Below are positions 1 to 8,600 of a DNA stretch of 17,500 bases, piece by piece. Under the pieces are notes generated by a model. The model worked only from the letters and a program-made list of their open reading frames with translations, did not search any database and had not been told where the DNA came from. Each line of letters opens with the position of its first letter. Within the stretch, counting starts at the first letter, position 1. The stretch covers positions 14,963-32,462 of the forward strand of contig JAHBMJ010000391.1 in the NCBI GenBank assembly GCA_018398765.1, written 5' to 3'. This DNA is from Chromera velia (taxonomy: Eukaryota; Sar; Chromeraceae). Made by a program: the position numbers and the translations under genes.

Positions 1-113
1 TCCTTCCCGCCTGTCCGTCCGTCCGTCCGTCCGTCTCTTTCTTTCCCCCCCCCTCTCTGTCTCTGTCTCTGTCTTTTTTTGTCGGTCTGTGTCTGTTTGT
101 CTGTCTGTCTGTT
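1..113. repeat. Pyrimidine-rich microsatellite (CCGT and CTGT units)
   Basis: A run of about five CCGT units lies near 14-34, then a C-rich stretch, then CTGT/CTCTGT units to about 113. The strand is almost purely pyrimidine with G at regular spacing. An open frame across it from 79 has Cys/Val/Leu-rich then Lys-rich low-complexity translation and is a product of the repeat, not a gene. Confidence 0.85.
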
Positions 114-990
114 CATAAAGAAAAGAAGAGGAAAAAACCACATAGTCTGTCTGTACTTTAAAGAAAAAAAGAAGAAGAAGAAACAATGTGTATACGATAG
201 GAAATGTTCTTTAAAAATGAAAATAAGAAAATCAATGTACATAGGAAAACTTTTTTCGTTTTTGAGTGGGAAAACGAGTAGGAAAAGTACAAAAAATCGA
301 TTAAATTTTTAAATTTAGTTTTCCTTATTATCTTACCATTTTATTTTAATATAATATAATTTGTTATTGAATTTCTGTAATTTTTTTTCAAACTCTGACA
401 GCATCAGACTTCATGCAGTGATAGGCAATGACTACTAGTGATAACCAGTGACTTCATGACGGGCCCACATTCAAGCTAGACGCACACTAACTAAGTGAAC
501 ATGTAGTGCTTGTGGCGGCAACTTTTCTCGTCTGTCATATCGATTGCGGGTAATTGCGGGCCAACTTGCGTCTGACATCTGGCCCCGTATATGAATATGT
601 ACCTGTGCTAGCATGTGCTAGCGCTGCGCACCTGTTCAGCGCCGCCGCACATCTTGAATCCGACGGAACAACACTCGAATGCAACAGTTCCAATTAATTT
701 TGACAACTATATAGCTGTTCGATGCTGTTCGATGCAGTGTCTTGCATCATTGCACGAAGTTGCATGTACACTGAGCTCAGTGAGCTGGCACTAGCTCTGG
801 CTATCTGTTGGCACCGTCTTCGATCATAGCACATGGCCCAACAGGGGCAGTCACCAAACAAAGTCTTCTGAGATTGTGAGAGGGCTCCCACATAACACAT
901 CCCCCTAGAACGTCGTCACGTTCGGGTTGGGAGGATCTCCTCTGTTCTTTCTATCTTATCCGTGCGCAAACGAAGAGGTTGAAACCCCAC
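114..990. other. Intergenic region upstream of the SelU gene
   Basis: No gene is supported here. Positions 120-390 are A/T-rich with purine tracts. From about 400 the composition becomes balanced. A perfect tandem pair of a 10-base unit (GCTGTTCGAT) sits at 714-733, and GTGCTAGC-type palindromic words cluster near 606-625. The minus-strand open frame at 694-900 has no recognisable features. The promoter and 5' UTR of the gene starting at 991 should lie in the last few hundred bases, but I see no clear TATA-like or other core element that I would call. Confidence 0.6.
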
Positions 991-3210
991 ATGCGCTTTC
1001 TGAGGGTTTTGGCCCAGTGCCTGGCGTCCCTTCCCTCGACTGTGAGGGCTTTCTGCTTCCATGCAGTTGGCCCTGACTCTCCCGCTCCGCTTCTTAGAAG
1101 GAAGAACGGAGAAGCCGTCCTCTGTACCTCTTCCCTGTGGACAGGAAGAGCGACTGTGTGGAGCAAAGTACAGGGGGTGAGGGCAGAAGAAGAGACCGTG
1201 CCTTTGGTGCTGGAGAAGACGGAGAAAGAGACGGGTAGACGGAGTCTTTTAGATGGAGACGGAGACGCCGTCTCTGTCTCTTCTTCCCTCTCTCCGAAGA
1301 GAGACGGGAACAGAACAGCAACAGGAGGCAGAGACACGGCATTTGCCCCTCTCGAGCTGGAGGCCGTGCAAACCCATCTTGGAAACCGTTTGTACTTCCT
1401 TGATCCCTCAAAGGACTCTCATCTAGAGTCTTTGTTGAACGTCAAGAAGAATAGCACAGAGGGCACAGACAGCTCTCATCTCGGAGATCCTGGTTGGGAC
1501 CTGGTTCTAGACGCCCGCAGTCCCTCTGAGTTTGAGGAGGATCACGTGCCGGGTGCAACCTGTTGCTTTGTGTTGAGTGACGCGGAGAGGGTAGAGGTTC
1601 GTCAACGCAATTTCGTATGCGCTGATATGTTTTTTTTAGCATCCGTTTGAGTTTGTTTGAACACCATGTAGCCTCACGAGGAGGAGGGGGAGGTCAGCGG
1701 TATGGTTCGCCCGCTAACTTTATGGTGAGAAGAAAATGACGCGGAGGGACCCGCAAATGGGCTCAGGGGTGTGAATATTTATTTTTCGGAGGCGTGCCAT
1801 GTTAGTTGGACGACTCTTTTGTGTTTAAATGATGGGTTTGTTTTTTTCTTCCCTGACGGACACCTTTGCAGGTTGGCACCTTGTACAAGAAGGACCCCTT
1901 CAAGGCCAAGAGGCTCGGTGCAGGGTATGTCTCTAAGAACATCGGCAATCACCTCCACGACCCTTCGCTTGGTCTGTGCGACCTTCCGAAGACCTCGGGG
2001 CGTATCGCTGTATACTGCTGGAGGGGGGGGGAGAGAAGTAATTCTTTGGCCTTCGTGCTGAGCCGCATTTGGAATCACGTGACAGTTGTGAAGGGAGGAC
2101 ACAAGGCCTACAGACGTGCGGTGTTGAAGTGGTTCGACAAGCTTGGGTCCTATCGGCTTGTGGTCGTGAGGGGACGGACGGGGACTGGAAAGGGGAGACT
2201 GCTGGAGGCCCTCCAAGAGAAGGGGCAGCAGGTGGGAGGGGGGGCGTTGACACAGGGTGTAAGTTGCCGTCCACTTCTTCAGTCGCCTCTGTCACACGTG
2301 CTCTTTCTTTCTCTGTGTGTCTCCGTCTCATTTCGCGCACTGGCATGTGTGTGTGTGTGTGTGTGTCCGTTCATCGTATGAAATGACGTCCGCGTCCTTT
2401 GCTTTTCGTCCCTACCTCTGCGTCTGTCTGAATGTTAAGTTTGCTTGACTATTCATTTGTGAATCCCTCCTCCTCCTTTTATGCACTCGATCGATCGGTC
2501 AGGTTGTGGACCTGGAGGGTCTGGCAAACCACAGAGGCTCAGTCCTGGGGGAGGCGCCTGACCTGAGTCCCCAGCCCTCCCAGAGGCTCTTTGAGTCCCG
2601 TCTCCTTGCTGCCTTCCTGCCTCTCGACCCTCAGAGACCGATCTTTGTCGAGGGAGAAAGCGCGAGGGTGGGGAAGGTATCGCTGCCAGCGGTACTCTTC
2701 GAGAACATGCGCAAGAAAGCGGCGGCAGTGGAGTTGTGTCTGCCGAGGTCAGAGAGGATTCGGCACTTGAGGGAGGAGTACGCGCACTTTGAGGGTCCTC
2801 AGAAGGACCGCTTCCTCGAGTTGTTGGATAAAGGGGTTCGAAAATCTGTGGGGGGCAAAACCGTTGAGAGATGGAAAGCCTACGCAGCTACCGACACTGA
2901 TGAAAGTTGGACCGCGTTGGTGGGAGAGCTCCTTGATGACCATTATGACCCCGCCTACAGAAGAGCATGCCAACGTGACTACGGTCATGACCTAAGTGAA
3001 ACACCTGAGGGAGACGTCAACGCTGCGATCGACTCGGAGACGGAAACCGAAAGCGAAGACACACCTTCAGCTGTGACGTGCTTGAAGGACCCAGGAGGCT
3101 TGGTCCGTCTGTCTGTCCCGGCTTGGTCTCTCGACTCCTTTTCAAAAGCAGCGGAGAAGCTCGTGGAAGTGGTGGATCCAACCGCCACTTTGCATGCTAT
3201 ACCATCATAA
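991..3210 (+). CDS. selU: tRNA 2-selenouridine synthase (SelU/MnmH), three exons
   Basis: Exons are 991-1596, 1872-2231 and 2503-3210; both introns are phase 0 and the product is about 557 residues, against 364 in E. coli. The family replaces sulfur with selenium (from selenophosphate) at the 2-thiouridine wobble base of Lys, Glu and Gln tRNAs, through a geranylated intermediate. A rhodanese domain begins near residue 165 (LDARSPSEFEEDHVPGA) and carries the catalytic Cys at about 251 in CWRGGERS. A P-loop domain follows (GRTGTGKG, about 303-310), then DLEGLANHRGS (325-335) and VEGES (371-375), all matching bacterial SelU in order. The first ATG of the frame is at 991. Residues 1-25 (MRFLRVLAQCLASLPSTVRA) are hydrophobic and Arg-containing without early acids, so organelle targeting is likely. 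Residues 26-165 are an unmatched, low-complexity linker, and the acidic C-terminal tail is also extra. The Walker A Thr/Ser is replaced by Gly. Identification is firm; exon 1 could have further upstream sequence. Confidence 0.9.
1597..1871 (+). other. SelU intron 1
   Basis: The donor is GTTCGT after GTAGAG and the acceptor is TTTGCAG. Removing it joins the rhodanese segment DAERVE directly to VGTLYKK, which is the junction seen in bacterial SelU. Reading through hits an in-frame stop at about 1648, so intron retention would give only the rhodanese half-domain. The 3' end has a T-rich tract (about 1836-1853). Confidence 0.85.
2232..2502 (+). other. SelU intron 2, with two in-phase donors and a (TG)n run
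   Basis: Family alignment supports the donor at 2232 (GTGGGA), which yields the conserved join GQQ-VVDLEGL. A stronger-looking donor, GTAAGT, lies 27 bases downstream at 2259, also in phase 0, and would add nine residues (VGGGALTQG). The acceptor is GGTCAG ending at 2502. A TG dinucleotide run occupies 2346-2366. Confidence 0.75.
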
Positions 3211-3482
3211 GCAAACTTGCGCCCATCCAGTTGGGCCCACGCACACTGGTACACCGTGACACCGACACGATTTCAAGTTATCTCTAGATTTATTAAATTA
3301 GCCATACTCATTTTGTAATAATATCATATTATAAAAATTTGTGAAAAGATATCAGATATACTATAGCTACTACTACTCTTTTTATTCTGAAAATTAAAAC
3401 ATGCACTAACTACTTGTTTACCACACACTCGATTATGAGCACCCGCGTCCTGAAACGTGAGAAGACAGAAGTTCTGTGAGTA

Positions 3483-3524
3483 CTTAGCTTAGTTCTATAC
3501 TTAGCTTAGTAGAACTAAGCTAAG
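3483..3524. repeat. Perfect 14-bp inverted repeat (hairpin)
   Basis: CTTAGCTTAGTTCT at 3483-3496 is the exact reverse complement of AGAACTAAGCTAAG at 3511-3524, with a 14-base loop. The loop itself contains another copy of the ACTTAGCTTAGT word, so the locus is three related copies, one inverted. A further TAGCTAAGAAT copy follows at about 3529. Confidence 0.9.
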
Positions 3525-4199
3525 AATCTAGCTAAGAATGAGTTAGGATAATTTCCCTAGATAAGTCAGACTGATCGTGATACTGATTAATTTGGTGCTC
3601 GTAGCTTAAATATGTAGTTGTATGCACTGGAGTAGCTTGAAATGTGCTGCGGGTAGTATAAAGTGGTATATAAGTATCTAAGCTCTGTACTACATTAAAA
3701 AAAATAAAAGATTGGAAAAACTTTTTGTAATCAGCCACTTATAGAGAGGAGGCGGGCGTGCATTGGTCGGCCCGACTTGGCCAGTCCCGTGCTGCTGCGT
3801 TGCCTATCGGTGCGGCGCGGCTTGAGACATTACGGAGACGGAGAAAATGCATGCGTCAATCCATGTTGTGAAATTGCTTAGTGAAACGCTCAGTGTGATT
3901 CGATGGAACAACTCTCGATCGATGAGAGCAGAAGCCGGACAAACATCTTGCATTATTATTCCTGTATAGAGAACCGTATAAGTGACTAGACTGATGTCCT
4001 TAACTAGACCATTCTAGTTCTTTTCACTTTCTTTTTATATATTTTTTTTTTTTTATCATGTATGGTAGTCAACAGACAAACAACTGTTGTTTAAGTATTG
4101 CAGGGGTGTTATATAGGGTGTTGTATAAAAACTATATATATTTTGGTTGATAAATAAATAAAAAAAAAAAATGTTGGGAGCTTTCTTTTTTTTTCTAGG

Positions 4200-4261
4200 A
4201 GTAATCACTAGATAGATTATTTATATTAGATCTTCAAAAAAAAAATCTATCTAAGTAATCT
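4200..4261. repeat. Imperfect inverted repeat
   Basis: AGTAATCACTAGATAGATT (4200-4218) pairs with AATCTATCTAAGTAATCT (4244-4261) with one offset, around an A/T loop. It could form a hairpin of about 18 bp. Nothing ties it to a function. Confidence 0.6.
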
Positions 4262-4515
4262 AACTAAACGAAATGGGGCAACTCCTCTCCGGCCCACCTT
4301 CCAGTAGGGGGACGAAGATCTCTATTGATTCTCCAAGCTAGTCTCTAAGCAGAGCTTGCAGACCTGCACGCGTATAGAGGGAAAATAGAAATGTTCCGCT
4401 GTGAAGCCTGCGATGAACGAGAATAAAGAGAGCACCCAGTTAACTCCTTGTCTGCCGGTGAGCATTAAATTCAACTGCTCCAAAGCGTTGAATTGAGGCT
4501 GGTTGTTTCGCAAAA

Positions 4516-4550
4516 GGCCGACGCCTAGGCCGACGTTCAGGCCGAGGCCG
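4516..4550. repeat. Short GGCCGA repeat cluster
   Basis: Four GGCCG words occur within 35 bases (GGCCGACG, GGCCGACG, GGCCGAGG, GGCCG). This is a small GC island in a strongly AT-rich spacer. Function unknown. Confidence 0.6.
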
Positions 4551-5687
4551 TTTTCACTATAGATTTTTTACATTTTTAAAATATTTTTTAGATAGATCAA
4601 TATATTAGTTTATCTAAAGACCACCCCTAGATTTTTTTATTTATGGAGTGCAGAGCCCAGCATCCAAATTCAGTATCGATATCTAGATCTAGGTCCAGAT
4701 CCATGTGAGCTACAGGGCGCAGAAAAATCTAGGGAAAAATTAAATAGAAATGGAAGTGGACGTACTGGACAGCACGTTAAACTGTAGTTAGCGTCTAGGA
4801 TACTAGCTGGGTTAGCGTTAAACTACATTATAAACAGAACACTAAATTATGTCTAAGCTAGTGTCTAAGAGCCATCTAAGAGCCTGGTTAAGACCCCGCG
4901 AGCCGTTTAAGCCTCACGAGCGCAAGCTGTACTACTAAAAGTTCTTAATTATGTCATGTATACGCAGCATAGCCAGCAGTCTACTACTAAGCAGCGGGGC
5001 TTATTGCATATTATCTCTAGCATGATCTTATTGTGAACGTCATGCAAGATTTTAATCTAGATTTTTAAAGTATGCATTCAAGTTTAAATTATTTATCCAA
5101 AATTTTATCGATTTCTATAGATCGATTTTAGATTTTGATTTAAAAGAGTAGAAACACACATCCGATGTCTAGTCCGATGTCACGTTGAAAAAAAGATAGA
5201 AAAAGTCTTTTCAAAAAGAGTTTGACTAGGAGTTTGATCTTAATTATCGATTATATTATAATCTATTTCTAGATCAATTTTGTATAGTATCAATTCTTTC
5301 GAATTCTTTCATTTGAGGAATTGTTTTCCCTTAAACCCAAACGAGCGCCAGAAGGAATGTCGAATCATTCAAAGCTAAATTCAACGTTTGTTATTCCATG
5401 CAGCAACCAAAACAAAGTTGAACAAAAGATTACAAAAGATCGGACAAAAGAACGACACTAGCTGTCGTCTTCTCATCAAGCGGCAACAGCAACCCGCGTG
5501 ACCCCGCGTCAAATTCACACGGATGTAGATGCGAATGCGAGGGGGAATGCAACCCAACATATGGCGGGTTCATCGGGTCAGCGCTAATATTGACTGTACC
5601 TCCCTTCCTTCCCACTCCCGCCCTCTCAGGCAGCCCTGTCAATTAATGAATGCCCACCCAAGAGCCAGATGGGTGGGACGGATAGAG

Positions 5688-8600
5688 TCAAATCTCTACC
5701 ACGTCAGGCAACACTTTCCTGAGCCTAAAATCAATGTCCTCCGTGTTGTTCTTTAGGAGATTGACTTTCGAGAGGGACGGAATCCTGTTTGAGGCAAGGA
5801 ATACGACCAAACTTTCCGCCCCCTCATCAGAGAGCTCATTCCCCTGCAGATCTAAATTCTCTAACGGAGGGGGGGGGCGATTCGTCCAGGCATCGGTCAA
5901 TGCATTCAGACCGTTGTCGGTGAGGGAGCAATACCTCAATCGCAACACCCTCAAGCTCGGAAGCTTTTGGGCATTGAGCGCTTTGGAGAGCGCCTTAGCA
6001 TCCGATTCCAGGCACACCTTTTCGAGGCTCAGCTCGCAGAGGGAAGAGAGCTTGCCACTCCCAAGACCCGCACAGAGGGAGAGAACCCCGGGGCCACTCT
6101 CCTTAATGCCTTCAACACACAAGACCTGTAGTTTGGTCAGGTGTGCGGAGGTCAGGGAAACGCAGAAAGTGGCGATTTTGGCAGGGCCAATTGGGCAGGA
6201 AGTGGGGTAATCGAAGGAAACTTCAACCCGCCGCAGCGAAGCAGCGTGGGGGGGGCTCAGGCTCATGGCGAGCAGTTGGATTCCCTCAAATTCTGCGTTT
6301 TGCAGATTCAGCTTCATTTCTCTGAGGGACGGAACTTTGCCGGCAGTAACGAGGGCAGCGAGAGAGGCCGCGTGCTCACCTGCCATCACACGAGAGGTCG
6401 AAAGCGTGTGGAGGGATGGGAGACGGCCTGCCCCCCCCTGCATTCCTCTCAAAAATGCCTCAGCTACTCTGTGATCTGTGGGAGGAGACACAGACACTTC
6501 TTCCAGGGAAGCCAAGGAGCCTCCTGGGTGTGTCAGGGCCCCCCCCAAGGCTTCTGCGGTTCGCTGTCGCAAAGCCCTGAAGGTGGTGGACAGCTTTCGC
6601 AAAAATGAGATTCGACCTGAACAGATCGTCTCACAAAGACGAATCAATGCCGCCTCGTTGTAGCTGCCAGGCGCAGAGCCCACGTGCAGGCACAGGTCCA
6701 TTCTCATCTGGGGGGGGGGAGAACTGCCCACACAGAGTCCTTCGCACAAAGCGGAAAGGAGCTCGGAGACGGGCCAGCCCAAGCTCACACGTCGTAGAGA
6801 CGGGGCCTTGCCCGTGCTCAGAACCTCACCGAGCTCTGCCCCCCCTTCCGCGCCCACACACCTCACATACAGATCTAGATCTTCTAGCAACGGCACCCCT
6901 CCCCCAACCAAACCCTCTACCAACCCTAACATCCCCCCACCCGGACTCTCGTCTTCCCTGGGACTTTCCCATTTCAATTTCAGCTTCCTGAGAGAGGAAG
7001 CCCCCCCCGACCCCAATGCCCTCCCCAAAGACGATACGGAGGCAGCTCGAAGGTAACCAGAGAAAACATCGAGCACGAGATTCTCAATCTTCCCCACCTT
7101 CCCTTCCCCCACTGCCCTTACAACGGCCTCCATTGCTTCATCATAGTTCTCCCCAGTCTCTGCACATTCTGTCTCAATCGCACGAAGATCGGGGGTCTTG
7201 CCGTCTGCCACGGCTTCAAAGAGAGATTGAAGAGCATTGACAACAAAATCATAGCGATGGATCAGCCCCAACCGCTTGAGATGAGAGAGGCGTCCCGAAC
7301 TCAGCGCGTTTGCAAGCGCCTGAATTCCAACGTCATCTTCCCCCCACCCCTCAACAGCCTCACTCTTTCCCGACAGATCGAGATCTTCGAGGAGGGGAGC
7401 ACCCCCCTCTCTCAGAGCGTTTGCAAATTCTACTGTTTCCTCCGAACTCATACGGGTGCTGGACAGGTTCAGGGCTCGGAGTCTCGGGAAACGGCCCGCG
7501 GACACAACAGCAGCAGCGGACACGCGGTTGGGTCCATCATCATCACCTAGTCGTTCGTCAAACAGAACGTTCTCACTCAGATCGAGTTCTTCCAACTCTT
7601 TCAGTTCGTCTGTTGAGAGCAACGTTGTGAGGGGGGCGTAATCTCTCTCTTCCTCTCCCGTTTCGGAATAGGTAAGCTTGTTGTTTTTCAGCAGCAGTAC
7701 CCGCAAAAAAGGGACCGCACCTTCGGCACAGACCCCAGCCGCTAAATGCTTGAACCCCCCCGCCCCCATCTCATTCCCCTCCAAATCAAGGGTGTTCAGA
7801 GAAGACACTTTCTTCTCTTTCAACACCTCTGCCAACGCCTCCACCCCCTTCTCCTTCGCCCCCGTGCGAGCGAGTCGGAGGGACTGAAGGGGGGCGGAGA
7901 GACCTTTTGCGAGCGCACGAAGCCCCAGAGGGCCGAGCGGATTGTCACTCAAGTCTAGACTGAGGATGGAAGGGAGCCAGCGAGCAGCCAAGATGGAGCC
8001 GAGGGCCTCCATGGAGGGGCTGCGGAATTTGTTCCCTGCATGCATTTTATTAGTTGATTGACGCATCCAGGTCCGGGGAAGAAAGAAGCCTTGAGGAAGG
8101 AGGGAAAGACTGACTGGGAAATGGAGGAAAAGGATGGCATCGATTGACTGAAAGCTGAGGTCTCTGGAGGACGACGCCAAGGAAAGGAAAGGAAAGGAAA
8201 GAGGGTGGAATGACGGCGGCAGAAGCTGTTCACCCAAGAAAAAGAGAGGTCTGGTGCGTCATAAAAAGGCGAACTGCAACAGAGCGGCGTGTCTTTCTAA
8301 CAGGAAGACGAAGGAATGCAAGACAAGAAAAGAGCAAAACTGTGTCAGGAGAAAGGTAGGTGTCCAGACATACATGATGTGTGTATGTATCCGGATCCGT
8401 CTGAGAGATCCGATCAACACACCAAACAAACCTCGGAGGTCGAGGGACTCCAAGGAGGGAGGAAGCGCTTGGAAGAAGAACACAGAGTCGGAGAGCTCGC
8501 ACTCTGCACCGACAAACACAGACGGAGGTAGAAACACGGATTTGTCAACTCATTTGGAGACTCTAAGGAACATCGCAGGCTGACAGAAGAAAGAGCCTCA

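Larger units (their letters stand above)
3211..5687. other. AT-rich intergenic region, CTAG-rich, no gene seen
   Basis: This spacer separates the 3' ends of the convergent SelU and LRR genes. It is strongly AT-rich, has stops in all frames and contains only trivial open frames (such as 3532-3738 and 4322-4513, minus), none with recognisable features. The tetramer CTAG recurs roughly twenty times by eye, often as TCTAGAT. Hairpins and a GGCCG cluster inside it are listed separately. A G/C-richer patch at 5450-5640 is nearest the LRR 3' end and may include its 3' UTR. Confidence 0.7.

Noticed and set aside
2016-2039. A selenocysteine codon at the SelU active site
   Set aside because: The catalytic residue is encoded by TGC (Cys), with no in-frame TGA in the exons, so the enzyme is not itself a selenoprotein.
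5734-7970. A series of plus-strand open frames of 60-158 codons
   Set aside because: They lie wholly opposite the large LRR exon on the minus strand and have no domain features; they are shadows of its GC-rich codon use.
5688-8035. An NLR-type immune receptor (NACHT plus LRR)
   Set aside because: The LRR repeats are of the NLRC3/ribonuclease-inhibitor kind, but no Walker A or other NACHT motif is present in the reconstructed protein.
8036-8237. Extension of the last LRR exon upstream to an ATG-like start at 8237
   Set aside because: The extension is Ser/Leu/Phe-rich with no LRR. Splicing at 8035 to the exon ending at 8779 restores an LRR core in phase, which is far more convincing.
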